From Pseudomonas sp. PA15(2017) (GTDB lineage Bacteria; Pseudomonadota; Gammaproteobacteria; Pseudomonadales; Pseudomonadaceae): DNA of 64,000 nt. Of the stretch, positions 32,891 to 41,659 are shown one piece after another. The translations under genes and the position numbers were made by a program. A model generated the notes under the pieces. That model saw nothing but the letters and a program-made list of their open reading frames with translations, searched no databases and was not told where the DNA came from. Position 1 is the stretch's first letter. Each line of letters begins with the position of its first letter. Location: the NCBI RefSeq assembly GCF_001945395.1, contig NZ_MSXV01000030.1, positions 1 through 64,000 on the forward strand, in the 5' to 3' direction.

Positions 32891-34273
32891 ATGCTGTCAA
32901 TCTACAACACGCTCAGCAAGGTCAAGGAACCCTTCAAGCCGCTTGAAGGCAACAGCGTGCGCATGTACGTGTGCGGCATGACCGTGTACGACTTCTGCCA
33001 CATCGGCCACGCCCGGGTGATGGTCGCCTTCGACGTGGTCACTCGCTGGCTGCGCCATCGCGGCTATGACGTGACCTACGTGCGCAACATCACCGACATC
33101 GACGACAAGATCATCAAACGCGCCAATGAGAACGGTGAACCGTTCGAGGCGCTGGTCGAGCGCATGATCGCGGCGATGCACGAGGATGAAGGTCGCCTGA
33201 ACGTGCTGCGCCCGGATATCGAGCCGCGCGCCACCGGGCACATCGCCGGCATGCACCAGATGATCCAGACCCTGATCGACAAGGGCTATGCCTACGCGCC
33301 GGGCAATGGCGACGTGTATTACCGCGTCACCAAGTTCGAAACCTACGGCAAGCTGTCGCGTCGCAAGATCGACGAACTGAAGATCGGTGCGCGCATCGAG
33401 GTCGACGAAGTCAAGGAAGACCCGCTGGACTTCGTGCTGTGGAAAGCCGCCAAACCGGGCGAGCCGAGCTGGGCGTCGCCGTGGGGCAAGGGCCGGCCGG
33501 GTTGGCACATCGAGTGCTCGGTGATGTCCACCTGCTGCCTCGGCGAGACCTTCGACATTCACGGCGGCGGCCCGGACCTGGTGTTCCCGCACCATGAGAA
33601 CGAAATCGCCCAGAGCGAGGCGGCTACCGGCAAGCAGTACGCCAATGCCTGGATGCACGCCGGTGCGGTGCGCGTGGACGGCGAGAAAATGTCCAAGAGC
33701 CTGGGCAACTTCTTCACCATCCGCGAGGTGCTGGAGAAGTACCACCCCGAAGTGGTGCGCTACCTGCTGGTGTCCAGCCACTACCGCAGCCCGATCAACT
33801 ATTCGGAAGAGAGCCTGCGCGAAGCCAAGGGCGCCCTGGAGCGTTTCTACAATGGCCTCAAGGGTCTGCCGCAGGCTCAGCCTGCCGGTGGCGAGGCCTT
33901 CGTCGAGCGCTTCAACGCGGCGATGGACGACGACTTCAACTCGCCCGAAGCCTGCGCCGTGCTGTTCGAGATGATTCGCGAGGTCAATCGCCTGCGCGAG
34001 TCGGACGTACAGGCGGCTGCCGGCCTGGCGGCGCAGCTCAAAGCGTTGGCTGGTCTACTCGGTGTGTTGCAGTTGGAGCCGGATGCTTTCCTCAAGGCCG
34101 GCGCCGAAGGCAAGGTCGACGCCGCCGAGGTCGAGGCGCTGATCGCCGCGCGCCTGCAGGCCCGTGCCGACAAGAACTGGGCGGAAAGCGATCGCATCCG
34201 CGATCAGATCACTGCGCTCGGCGTGGTGCTCGAAGACGGCAAGGGTGGTACCACCTGGCGCCTCGCCGAGTAA
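32891..34273 (+). CDS. cysS: Cysteine--tRNA ligase
   Basis: The 460-residue class-I synthetase has the zinc-cysteine segment [19 protein letters not shown] containing the HIGH motif, the zinc ligands near [11 protein letters not shown]...[11 protein letters not shown], and EKMSKSLGN (about residues 266-274). It charges tRNA-Cys. The ATG at 32891 follows AGGAA; a TTG 15 bases upstream would precede that site and is rejected. Confidence 0.97.
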   Translation: MLSIYNTLSKVKEPFKPLEGNSVRMYVCGMTVYDFCHIGHARVMVAFDVVTRWLRHRGYDVTYVRNITDIDDKIIKRANENGEPFEALVERMIAAMHEDEGRLNVLRPDIEPRATGHIAGMHQMIQTLIDKGYAYAPGNGDVYYRVTKFETYGKLSRRKIDELKIGARIEVDEVKEDPLDFVLWKAAKPGEPSWASPWGKGRPGWHIECSVMSTCCLGETFDIHGGGPDLVFPHHENEIAQSEAATGKQYANAWMHAGAVRVDGEKMSKSLGNFFTIREVLEKYHPEVVRYLLVSSHYRSPINYSEESLREAKGALERFYNGLKGLPQAQPAGGEAFVERFNAAMDDDFNSPEACAVLFEMIREVNRLRESDVQAAAGLAAQLKALAGLLGVLQLEPDAFLKAGAEGKVDAAEVEALIAARLQARADKNWAESDRIRDQITALGVVLEDGKGGTTWRLAE

Positions 34274-34288
34274 TCGCCCGCTGCATCC

Positions 34289-34314
34289 AAAAGGCCGCTA
34301 ACGCGGCCTTTTCA
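34289..34314 (+). terminator. Intrinsic terminator after cysS
   Basis: AAAAGGCCGC pairs with GCGGCCTTTT around TAAC, a 10-bp stem with a T-run inside and after the 3' arm. It is 15 bases past the cysS stop. Confidence 0.85.
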
Positions 34315-34351
34315 TTTCCAGACGCCAACATCGCAACGCCACGGAAAACCC

Positions 34352-36277
34352 ATGCTGACCCGCTACAAACTGCTGCTCTCCAGTGCCTTGACTCGCTATT
34401 TTCCGCGGACCGCCGCCTACCTCGAAGCCGAGAAGCAGGCTGCTGCCGAGCGCGCAAAGGTCGCGGCCAAGAAACCGCTGGCGCAGAAGAAGAGCGCAGC
34501 AACAAAGCGCGGTGCCAAGCGGGTGAGCGCTGACAAAGCCAAGGGGGAGCCGGCAACAAAAAAGCCGGTAAGGCGCGCTAGCGCCGGCATCTACTCGGCA
34601 GCGGCAATCAAGGTGAGCGCAGCCCAGGAGCAGGCAATGCGCGAGACCGTGGCGCGGGCCGTCGCGGCGGGCGTCATCGGCGCGCCGTCCGACGAGCAGT
34701 GGGCGATGATTCTCTGTCGCCAACCACTGACCCGCATCTTCGCCGGAGCGGGTTCGGGCAAGTCGACCACCCTGGTGCTGCGCGTGGTGTTCATGCTCTG
34801 TCACCTGAACGTCGAGCCTGAACGGTTGACGGTGATCTCCTTTACCAACGCCTCCTGCGCCGAACTGCGTGAGCGACTGGTGAGCGTGCTCGGCTTCTGG
34901 CAGTTCTCGGCGGATGTTGGTCCGTGCGTGCGTACCTTTCACTCGGCGATGAGCGTGCTGGCGCGCCAGGTTCTGGGCAATCCCACCTGGTTCGAGCAGT
35001 TGGGTGATAAACGCGCGTCGGCGAGCGAGCCGGACAACCCGTTGGGGGGCGGGCGCCTGGGGCCGGCACAAACACGCTTGCTCAAGGGTGCTTATCAGGC
35101 CTGTTATGCCGATGACCCGGCCTTTCGTGGCTGGGTTCACGAGCTGCTCGGCTCCGCGCTGCCCGATCCGCAAAAGGCGCTGCCTAAAGCGCCCATGCAG
35201 CCGTTCAGGCTGGCGGGTGAGCTGCATGCTGCGCCGCTGTTCGAGGTGTTCTACACCCAGGCCGGTTTCATCGAGAGCATCGGCATTTCCATCGAGCGGA
35301 TGACGGTAGCCGCGCTCTGCTGCTCGCCTGCCGAGCGAACCTTTCTCCTGGCTCTGCAGGCATTCTGCAAGGCCTTTGGCCAGCAGCTGAGCCAGCAGGG
35401 CCTGATGACCTTCAATGGTGCCTTCCAGCAGCTGACGCAGTTGCTCGATGAAGCCGACGGGCGCCTGGGTGCCGATGCGCTACAGGGCTTTTCCCATCTG
35501 CTGATCGATGAGTTCCAGGACATCTCGCCGCAGATCGTGCAATGGCTGCAAGCGCTGCACAGGCGCCTGGTCGGCACGGCCCGCGCGGTGAGCCTGATGG
35601 CCATCGGCGATGACTGGCAGTCGATCTATGGCTGGCGCGGCAGTTCTCCCGAGTTGTTCATGGCCTTCGATCGGCATTTTCCGAGCAAAAGCAAAGGCAA
35701 GAGTGCGGTGCTGATGCTGCAAGCCAACTATCGCTGCATCGAGCCGGTGATTCGCGACGCTGAATCCATGCTCGACGCCGTGGCCTTCAAGCAGGACAAG
35801 GTGACCACGCCGATCCGCCACACACCGGCGGGCGGCCATGGCGTGAAGTTGCTGGCGCCGTTCGACCTGGCCCGCGACATGGGTGAGCTGCAACGGACCA
35901 TTGCAGCGCAATGCGACTATGCGCGTGATATCGGTTCCAAGGAGCGCACTGCGGTGCTCCTGCTCGGGCGACGCAACGACACCCTGAGGGACATTCAGGC
36001 CGGTTTCGACCGCCAGTTACCGGTAAAGGCCTATACCATCCACCGTGCCAAGGGGCTGCAGGCCGAGGTAGCGATCATCGTCGATGACTGTCTGCCGCCT
36101 ACGCCTCATCCACTGCGTAATGCGCTGTACGCCTACAGTGGTTTCTTCGCCAACAGCTACGACCAGGCGATGGCAGACGAAAGCCTGCGCCTGGGCTATG
36201 TCGCCGTCACCCGAGGCGTCAGTCGGGTGCTGTGGTTCGTGCGCAAACCCCAGGGCGCCACGCGCTCGCTGGGCTGA
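34352..36277 (+). CDS. UvrD/Rep-type SF1 helicase with basic N-terminal extension
   Basis: The 641-residue protein is a superfamily-1A helicase: motif I AGAGSGKST (about 130-138), Ia SFTNASCAELRERL, II LLIDEFQDIS, III IGDDWQSIYGWRG, IV in LQANYRC, V YTIHRAKGLQAEVAII and VI LGYVAVTRGVSRVLW. The first ~85 residues are Lys/Ala-rich (AAKKPLAQKK, TKRGAKR), like a nucleic-acid-binding tail. It is smaller than UvrD or Rep (over 650 residues) and lacks their 1B/2B insert size. It lies between cysS and folD, which are neighbours in P. aeruginosa, so it is probably an inserted accessory gene. Confidence 0.82.
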   Translation: MLTRYKLLLSSALTRYFPRTAAYLEAEKQAAAERAKVAAKKPLAQKKSAATKRGAKRVSADKAKGEPATKKPVRRASAGIYSAAAIKVSAAQEQAMRETVARAVAAGVIGAPSDEQWAMILCRQPLTRIFAGAGSGKSTTLVLRVVFMLCHLNVEPERLTVISFTNASCAELRERLVSVLGFWQFSADVGPCVRTFHSAMSVLARQVLGNPTWFEQLGDKRASASEPDNPLGGGRLGPAQTRLLKGAYQACYADDPAFRGWVHELLGSALPDPQKALPKAPMQPFRLAGELHAAPLFEVFYTQAGFIESIGISIERMTVAALCCSPAERTFLLALQAFCKAFGQQLSQQGLMTFNGAFQQLTQLLDEADGRLGADALQGFSHLLIDEFQDISPQIVQWLQALHRRLVGTARAVSLMAIGDDWQSIYGWRGSSPELFMAFDRHFPSKSKGKSAVLMLQANYRCIEPVIRDAESMLDAVAFKQDKVTTPIRHTPAGGHGVKLLAPFDLARDMGELQRTIAAQCDYARDIGSKERTAVLLLGRRNDTLRDIQAGFDRQLPVKAYTIHRAKGLQAEVAIIVDDCLPPTPHPLRNALYAYSGFFANSYDQAMADESLRLGYVAVTRGVSRVLWFVRKPQGATRSLG

Positions 36278-36296
36278 AACGAAAACGGCGCCACCT

Positions 36297-36453
36297 CAGG
36301 CTGTGTGAAAAACGTAGCGAGCGAAGGTCAGGCAAGGCAAAAAGCGGCGAAAAAGCGCAGTTTACGAGCTGTAAATGAGCATTTTGATTGGACTCGCATC
36401 CGAGCCGGTTTTTAACGCTGCATGACCGAGCGCAGTAGTTTTCACACGGCCTG
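36297..36453. repeat. ~157-bp intergenic repeat with terminal inverted repeats
   Basis: The ends CAGGCTGTGTGAAAA (36297-36311) and TTTTCACACGGCCTG (36439-36453) are inverted copies. The interior, including GCGAAGGTCAGGCAAGGC and GAGCATTTTGATTGG, has no coding capacity. The diverged copy at 32751-32878 is in the opposite orientation, so the two flank the cysS-helicase segment. Bases 36278-36485 hold only this element. Confidence 0.75.
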
Positions 36454-36485
36454 ACCTGGGCGCCGTTCTTGCCGCAGGCAGCGCG

Positions 36486-37340
36486 TCAGGCGTGCAGGTG
36501 CTCTGCGGCGTGCAGGGTGTTTTCCAGCAGGCAGGCGCGGGTCATCGGGCCAACGCCGCCGGGTACAGGAGTGATCCAGCCAGCGCGGGGCAGGGCGGTC
36601 TCGTAGACCACGTCGCCGATCAGCTTGCCATCGGCCTGACGGTTGATGCCGACGTCGATGACGATCGCGCCTTCCCTGATCCACTCGCCCTTGACCAGGC
36701 CCGGCTTGCCGGCGGCGACCACGACGATATCGGCCTGAGCCACATGGCTGGCCAGGTCCTTGGTGAAGCGGTGAGTGACCGTCACGGTGCAGCCGCCCAG
36801 CAGCAGTTCCATGGCCATCGGGCGGCCGACGATGTTCGACGCACCCACCACCACGGCGTGCATGCCGTAGAGGTCCTGGCCGGTGCTGGCCAGCAGGGTC
36901 ATGATGCCCTTCGGGGTGCAGGGGCGTAGCAGGGGCATGCGTTGCGCCAGGCGGCCGATGTTGTAGGGGTGAAAGCCGTCCACATCCTTGTCCGGGCGAA
37001 TGCGCTCGAGCAGAAGCGAGGCGTCCAGGTGGGCCGGCAGAGGCAACTGAAGCAGGATGCCGTCGATGCTGGCGTCTTCGTTGAGCGAATCGATCAGGTC
37101 GCGCAATTCGTCCTGGCTGGTTTCGGCGTCCAGATCATAAGCGCGGGAGATGAAGCCGACTTCCTCGCAATCCTTGCGCTTGTGCGCGACATATACCTGA
37201 GAGGCGGGGTCGCTGCCGACCAGGATCACTGCCAGGCCGGGCGCGCGCAGCCCCTGCTCGCGTCGTTCGGCGACGCGCTGGGCGATCTGCTGGCGGATAT
37301 TGGCGGCAATCGCTTTGCCATCTATCAGTTGTGCGGTCAT
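36486..37340 (-). CDS. folD: Methylenetetrahydrofolate dehydrogenase / cyclohydrolase
   Basis: The 284-residue bifunctional enzyme interconverts methylene-, methenyl- and formyl-tetrahydrofolate. It has the active-site [13 protein letters not shown] with the catalytic Lys, the [14 protein letters not shown] substrate segment, and the NADP site [38 protein letters not shown] near the end is the second signature. Length is typical. Confidence 0.97.
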   Translation of the reverse strand: MTAQLIDGKAIAANIRQQIAQRVAERREQGLRAPGLAVILVGSDPASQVYVAHKRKDCEEVGFISRAYDLDAETSQDELRDLIDSLNEDASIDGILLQLPLPAHLDASLLLERIRPDKDVDGFHPYNIGRLAQRMPLLRPCTPKGIMTLLASTGQDLYGMHAVVVGASNIVGRPMAMELLLGGCTVTVTHRFTKDLASHVAQADIVVVAAGKPGLVKGEWIREGAIVIDVGINRQADGKLIGDVVYETALPRAGWITPVPGGVGPMTRACLLENTLHAAEHLHA

Positions 37341-37472
37341 TGCGCTTGGTTAACCATCGAAAGGGAGAAAAAAGGACGCGCATTCTCGCATGGCATTAAG
37401 GAAGGGCAAAGGCGGCAGAACGCAGATTTGGTGTAACTCCTTTATCTAACTGAATTTTTTTCGATTTGGGTG

Positions 37473-37501
37473 TTGACGCCTCAGGGGCGCCTCTATAAGA
37501 T
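37473..37501 (+). promoter_or_regulatory. Sigma-70 promoter of the tRNA-Arg/His group
   Basis: TTGACG (37473-37478), 17-bp spacer and TAAGAT (37496-37501), then a GC-rich GCGC discriminator. GC-rich discriminators after the -10 are typical of stringently controlled stable-RNA promoters. It lies about 107 bp upstream of tRNA-Arg. Confidence 0.65.
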
Positions 37502-37607
37502 GCGCACCACTTGGCGAGCACAGCAAGTGACAGGGTAAAGTGGCAACGGCAGCAACGAAAGTAGCCGCTCTAGCCGAAGCTTGAAGTCTGCTCTGGTGGA
37601 TGGATAA

Positions 37608-37684
37608 GTGCCCGTAGCTCAGCTGGATAGAGCATCCGCCTTCTAAGCGGATGGTCGCAGGTTCGAGTCCTGCCGGGTGCGCCA
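37608..37684 (+). tRNA. tRNA-Arg (anticodon TCT)
   Basis: A full cloverleaf of 77 bases ends with encoded CCA. The anticodon stem CCGCC/GGCGG-type region holds loop CTTCTAA with anticodon TCT. The D-loop AGCTGGATAGAGC and T-loop GGTTCGAGTCC are standard. The acceptor has two wobble pairs. Confidence 0.93.
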
Positions 37685-37725
37685 CTAGGTGTGTCGGCAC
37701 AAGTGAATAGCAGTAAAGCAATATG

Positions 37726-37801
37726 GTGGGCGTAGCTCAGTTGGTAGAGCACAGGATTGTGGCTCCTGGTGTCGAGGGTTCGATCCCCTTCGTCCACCCC
37801 A
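37726..37801 (+). tRNA. tRNA-His (anticodon GTG)
   Basis: The cloverleaf has anticodon loop ATTGTGGC with GTG, T-loop GGTTCGATCCC and encoded CCA. The extra 5' G (37725) typical of tRNA-His is present before the acceptor stem. It is 41 bases downstream of tRNA-Arg. Confidence 0.95.
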
Positions 37802-37810
37802 TATTCTGAA

Positions 37811-37845
37811 AGCGCCAGGCCCTAAAAAGCCTGGCGTTTTTGTTT
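37811..37845 (+). terminator. Intrinsic terminator after tRNA-His
   Basis: CGCCAGGC (37813-37820) pairs with GCCTGGCG (37829-37836), followed by a T-run (37837-37845). Confidence 0.85.
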
Positions 37846-37862
37846 GTAAAAAGTATTACCAC

Positions 37863-37947
37863 GCGGACGTGGTGGAATTGGTAGACACACTGGATTTAGG
37901 TTCCAGCGCCGCAAGGCGTGAGAGTTCGAGTCTCTCCGTCCGCACCA
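37863..37947 (+). tRNA. tRNA-Leu (anticodon TAG)
   Basis: An 85-base class-II tRNA with anticodon loop TTTAGG (TAG), a long variable arm (CGCCGCAAGGCG) and encoded CCA. Acceptor GCGGACG pairs with CGTCCGC. It sits just after the terminator, 125 bases before tig. Confidence 0.95.
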
Positions 37948-38072
37948 TCTTTACGCCCCTCCCGTTTGCCACCTGCATCTAGGGTGACTTCTGCAACACC
38001 TCCCTCTAGAATGCATGCCCTTGAATGGGGCCGGTAAGCGGCCGGCATACGTCTGTGCAACGAGGAATATCC

Positions 38073-39383
38073 ATGCAAGTTTCTGTTGAAAGCACTTCCG
38101 CTCTCGAGCGCCGCATGAGCATCACTGTGCCGGCCGAGCGCATCGAGACCCAGGTCAACAAGCGTCTGCAGCAGACTGCCCAGAAAGCCAAGATCCCTGG
38201 TTTCCGCCCCGGCAAGGTGCCGATGAGCGTGATTCGCCAGCGTTTCGAAGCCGACGCACGCCAGGAAGCGGTAGGCGACGTCATCCAGTCTTCCTTCTAT
38301 GAGGCAGTGGCCGAACAGAAACTCGCCCCTGCCGGTCAGCCTTCGGTCGAGCCGAAAGTACTGGAGAAGGGCAAGGACCTGGAGTTCGTCGCCACCTTCG
38401 AAGTGTTCCCGGAAATCAAGGTCAGCGGCCTCGAAGGCATCGCCATCGAGCGTCAGCAGGCTGAAGTGGCCGACGCCGATGTCGACAACATGCTGGACAT
38501 CCTGCGCAAGCAGAACACCCGTTTCGAAGCCGTAGAGCGTGCTGCCGAGAAAGACGACCAGCTGAACATCGACTTCGTCGGCAAGATCGACGGCGAGGCC
38601 TTCGCAGGCGGCTCTGCCACCGGTACTCAACTGGTGCTGGGCTCCGGGCGCATGATCCCGGGCTTCGAAGACGCCCTGGTCGGCGCCAAGGCCGGTGAAG
38701 AGCGCGTGATCAACCCGACCTTCCCCGAGGACTACCAGAACCTCGACCTGGCTGGCAAAACCGCTGAATTCACCGTCAAGGTCAACAGCGTTTCCGCCCC
38801 GCAACTGCCGGAGCTGAACGACGAGTTCTTCGCCCTGTTCGGTATCAAGGAAGGTGGTCTGGAAGGTTTCCGCGCCGAGGTTCGCAAGAACATGGAGCGC
38901 GAACTGCGCCAGGCCATCAAGTCCAAGGTCAAGAACCAGGTGATGGAAGGCCTGCTGGCCGCCAACCCGGTCGACGTGCCGAAGGCGCTGATTGCCAGCG
39001 AAGTGAACAACCTGCGCGTGCAGGCCGTTCAGCAGTTCGGTGGCAACATCAAGCCGGATCAACTGCCGGCCGAGCTGTTCGAAGAGCAAGCCAAGCGCCG
39101 TGTATCCCTTGGCCTCATCGTCGCCGAAGTGGTCAAGCAGTTCGAACTCAAGCCTGACGACGCCCGCGTACGTGAGCTGATCCAGGAAATGGCCTCGGCC
39201 TACCAGGAGCCTGAGCAGGTCGTGGCGTGGTACTACAAGAACGACCAGCAACTGAACGAAGTGCGTTCGGTTGTACTGGAAGAGCAAGTTGTAGATACTG
39301 TTTTGCAGAAGGCCAATGTGACTGACAAATCGGTCTCTTACGAAGAAGCAGTCAAGCCGGCAGAAGCTCCACAAGCCGCCTGA
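38073..39383 (+). CDS. tig: Trigger factor (ribosome-associated chaperone and PPIase)
   Basis: The 436-residue protein has the ribosome-binding signature [11 protein letters not shown] (about residues 44-54), an FKBP-type PPIase domain (about 160-245: [19 protein letters not shown]) and a C-terminal chaperone domain. It binds nascent chains at the exit tunnel. The ATG at 38073 follows CGAGGAA. tig heads the conserved tig-clpP-clpX-lon-hupB-ppiD block. The parRS genes that lie upstream in P. aeruginosa PAO1 are absent. Confidence 0.97.
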   Translation: MQVSVESTSALERRMSITVPAERIETQVNKRLQQTAQKAKIPGFRPGKVPMSVIRQRFEADARQEAVGDVIQSSFYEAVAEQKLAPAGQPSVEPKVLEKGKDLEFVATFEVFPEIKVSGLEGIAIERQQAEVADADVDNMLDILRKQNTRFEAVERAAEKDDQLNIDFVGKIDGEAFAGGSATGTQLVLGSGRMIPGFEDALVGAKAGEERVINPTFPEDYQNLDLAGKTAEFTVKVNSVSAPQLPELNDEFFALFGIKEGGLEGFRAEVRKNMERELRQAIKSKVKNQVMEGLLAANPVDVPKALIASEVNNLRVQAVQQFGGNIKPDQLPAELFEEQAKRRVSLGLIVAEVVKQFELKPDDARVRELIQEMASAYQEPEQVVAWYYKNDQQLNEVRSVVLEEQVVDTVLQKANVTDKSVSYEEAVKPAEAPQAA

Positions 39384-39407
39384 TCTCTTCGCCTCGTTCG
39401 AGAACAC

Positions 39408-39435
39408 CATAAGCCAGCCTCAGTGCTGGCTTATG
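39408..39435 (+). promoter_or_regulatory. 11-bp perfect hairpin between tig and clpP
   Basis: CATAAGCCAGC (39408-39418) pairs exactly with GCTGGCTTATG (39425-39435) about a six-base loop. There is no T-run after it, so it may be a processing site or attenuator, or a weak Rho-assisted terminator. Confidence 0.6.
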
Positions 39436-39477
39436 CGTATTCGAGACATGACTTTTACTAGGGAGCGAATGCTGGAA

Positions 39478-40119
39478 ATGTCGCACAATCCTTTCATGCA
39501 GCAAATGTCCGATATCCAGGCCGCTGGCGGTCTGGTTCCCATGGTCGTTGAGCAGTCCGCTCGTGGCGAGCGCGCCTACGACATCTATTCGCGCCTGCTC
39601 AAAGAGCGCGTGATCTTCCTGATCGGCCCGGTCGAAGACTACATGGCCAACCTGGTTGCCGCGCAGCTCCTGTTCCTCGAAGCCGAGAACCCGGACAAGG
39701 ACATCCACCTGTACATCAACTCACCAGGCGGTTCGGTAACCGCTGGCATGTCGATCTACGACACCATGCAGTTCATCAAGCCGGACGTGTCGACCACCTG
39801 TATCGGTCAGGCGTGCAGCATGGGTGCGTTGCTGCTGGCTGGCGGCGCTGCGGGCAAGCGTTACTGCCTGCCGCATTCGCGCATGATGATCCACCAGCCG
39901 CTGGGTGGCTTCCAGGGCCAGGCTTCGGATATCGAAATCCATGCCAAGGAAATCCTGTTCATTCGCGAGCGCCTGAACCAGGTACTGGCCAACCACACTG
40001 GTCAGCCGATCGAAGTGATCGCCCGTGATACCGACCGTGACCGTTTCATGAGCGGTGAGGAAGCGGTCAACTACGGCCTGATCGACAAGGTACACAGCCG
40101 TCGCGAGCAAATCGGCTGA
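39478..40119 (+). CDS. clpP: ATP-dependent Clp protease, proteolytic subunit
   Basis: The 213-residue serine protease has the active-site Ser in [11 protein letters not shown], His in [11 protein letters not shown] and Asp in the following helix. It forms double heptamers degraded into by ClpX or ClpA. Length from 39478 equals that of the P. aeruginosa enzyme and gives MSHNPF before [11 protein letters not shown]. In-frame ATGs at 39469 and 39448 are alternatives because the GGGAG (39461-39465) is awkwardly placed for all of them. Confidence 0.96.
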   Translation: MSHNPFMQQMSDIQAAGGLVPMVVEQSARGERAYDIYSRLLKERVIFLIGPVEDYMANLVAAQLLFLEAENPDKDIHLYINSPGGSVTAGMSIYDTMQFIKPDVSTTCIGQACSMGALLLAGGAAGKRYCLPHSRMMIHQPLGGFQGQASDIEIHAKEILFIRERLNQVLANHTGQPIEVIARDTDRDRFMSGEEAVNYGLIDKVHSRREQIG

Positions 40120-40166
40120 AGCATCACGCGCGCTGGCCGACGATAGTCGGTCAGCGGCACATCGGG

Positions 40167-40195
40167 CTTGAAAATGCCCCGGTTTGGCTCCATCT
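40167..40195 (+). promoter_or_regulatory. Heat-shock (sigma-32) promoter of clpX
   Basis: CTTGAAA (40167-40173), 14-bp spacer, CTCCATCT (40188-40195) match the consensus CTTGAAA-N11-16-CCCCATnT closely. It lies 34 bases before the clpX start. Confidence 0.75.
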
Positions 40196-40228
40196 TGTGT
40201 TTTAAGCCTACGGTATTGGATTGATCGA

Positions 40229-41509
40229 ATGACTGACACCCGCAACGGCGAGGACAACGGCAAGCTGCTCTATTGCTCCTTCTGCGGCAAAAGCCAGCAT
40301 GAAGTGCGCAAATTGATTGCTGGCCCCTCGGTATTTATCTGCGACGAGTGCGTCGACCTGTGCAACGACATCATCCGCGAGGAGGTGCAGGAAGCCCAGG
40401 CCGAGAGCAGTGCGCACAAGCTGCCGGCTCCCCGGGAAATCAGCGCGATCCTCGATCAGTATGTGATCGGGCAGGAACGTGCCAAGAAGATCCTGGCGGT
40501 CGCGGTCTACAACCACTACAAGCGCCTCAACCAGCGCGAGAAGAAGGATGACGTCGAGCTCGGCAAGAGCAACATCCTGTTGCTCGGCCCGACCGGCTCG
40601 GGCAAGACGCTCCTGGCCGAAACCCTGGCGCGCCTGCTCAACGTTCCGTTCACCATCGCCGATGCGACCACCCTTACCGAGGCTGGCTACGTAGGTGAAG
40701 ACGTCGAGAACATTATCCAGAAGCTGCTGCAGAAGTGCGATTACGATGTCGAGAAGGCCCAGATGGGCATCGTCTACATCGATGAGATCGACAAGATTTC
40801 CCGCAAATCCGACAACCCGTCGATCACCCGTGACGTGTCGGGCGAGGGCGTGCAGCAGGCGCTGCTGAAGCTGATCGAAGGCACCGTTGCCTCCGTTCCG
40901 CCCCAGGGTGGTCGCAAGCATCCGCAGCAGGAGTTCCTGCAGGTCGATACGCGCAATATCCTGTTCATCTGCGGTGGCGCGTTCGCGGGCATCGAGAAGG
41001 TGATTCAGGGCCGTTCGACCAAGGGCGGCATCGGCTTCAACGCCGAGGTGCGCACCAAGGACGTCGAGAAGAAGATCGGCGAGTCGTTGCGTGAAATCGA
41101 GCCGGACGATCTGGTCAAGTTCGGCCTGATTCCGGAGTTCGTGGGCCGTCTTCCGGTCATCGCTACCCTGGAAGAGCTCGACGAAGCGGCGCTGGTGCAG
41201 ATCCTCACCGAGCCGAAGAATGCGCTGACCAAGCAGTACGGCAAGCTGTTCGAGATGGAAGGCGTGGACCTCGAGTTCCGTCCCGACGCGCTCAAGGCGG
41301 TTGCCCAGAAGGCGCTGGAGCGCAAAACCGGCGCACGCGGCCTGCGTTCGATTCTCGAGGGCGTGCTGCTCGACACCATGTACGACATTCCGTCGCAATC
41401 GGACGTCAGCAAGGTGGTCATCGATGAAAGCGTGATCGACGGCAGCTCCAAGCCGCTGTTGATCTACGAAAACAGCGAGCCGCCTGCCAAGGTGGCGCCT
41501 GACGCGTAA
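40229..41509 (+). CDS. clpX: ATP-dependent Clp protease ATP-binding subunit
   Basis: The 426-residue AAA+ unfoldase has an N-terminal zinc domain (CSFCGKS...CDECVDLC), Walker A GPTGSGKT, Walker [10 protein letters not shown], the GYVGEDVE pore loop and sensor-2. It feeds substrates to ClpP, with which it forms ClpXP. Length equals P. aeruginosa ClpX. The ATG at 40229 starts the zinc-domain sequence. It has its own heat-shock promoter and is followed by a terminator before lon. Confidence 0.98.
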   Translation: MTDTRNGEDNGKLLYCSFCGKSQHEVRKLIAGPSVFICDECVDLCNDIIREEVQEAQAESSAHKLPAPREISAILDQYVIGQERAKKILAVAVYNHYKRLNQREKKDDVELGKSNILLLGPTGSGKTLLAETLARLLNVPFTIADATTLTEAGYVGEDVENIIQKLLQKCDYDVEKAQMGIVYIDEIDKISRKSDNPSITRDVSGEGVQQALLKLIEGTVASVPPQGGRKHPQQEFLQVDTRNILFICGGAFAGIEKVIQGRSTKGGIGFNAEVRTKDVEKKIGESLREIEPDDLVKFGLIPEFVGRLPVIATLEELDEAALVQILTEPKNALTKQYGKLFEMEGVDLEFRPDALKAVAQKALERKTGARGLRSILEGVLLDTMYDIPSQSDVSKVVIDESVIDGSSKPLLIYENSEPPAKVAPDA

Positions 41510-41532
41510 CGCGTTCGTCATACGTTGTAAGT

Positions 41533-41559
41533 AAGGGGCCTGCGGGCCCCTTTGCTTTT
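41533..41559 (+). terminator. Intrinsic terminator after clpX
   Basis: AAGGGGCC pairs with GGCCCCTT around a short loop, followed by TTTGCTTTT. Confidence 0.8.
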
Positions 41560-41572
41560 ACAGCCGGCAACG

Positions 41573-41601
41573 CTTGTTTTTTCGTGGGGCTGCCCCCATC
41601 T
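41573..41601 (+). promoter_or_regulatory. Heat-shock (sigma-32) promoter of lon
   Basis: CTTGTTT (41573-41579), 14-bp spacer, CCCCATCT (41594-41601). The -10 is a perfect consensus and the spacing is the same as at clpX. It lies 59 bases before lon. Confidence 0.75.
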
Positions 41602-41659
41602 TAGGGCCAAGGGTAATCCCACCGTTTACGGCCGCAAGGCCGCCGTAGGGCTCAAAATC

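Noticed and set aside
37446..37797. Minus-strand frames across the tRNA genes, with sequences like DEGDRTLDTRSHNPVLYQLSY
   Set aside because: They are reverse-strand readings of tRNA-Arg and tRNA-His, a well-known source of false protein entries.
37896..39410. 504-codon minus-strand frame opposite tig
   Set aside because: It mirrors the third-position GC bias of tig, has no recognisable motif, and overlaps tRNA-Leu.
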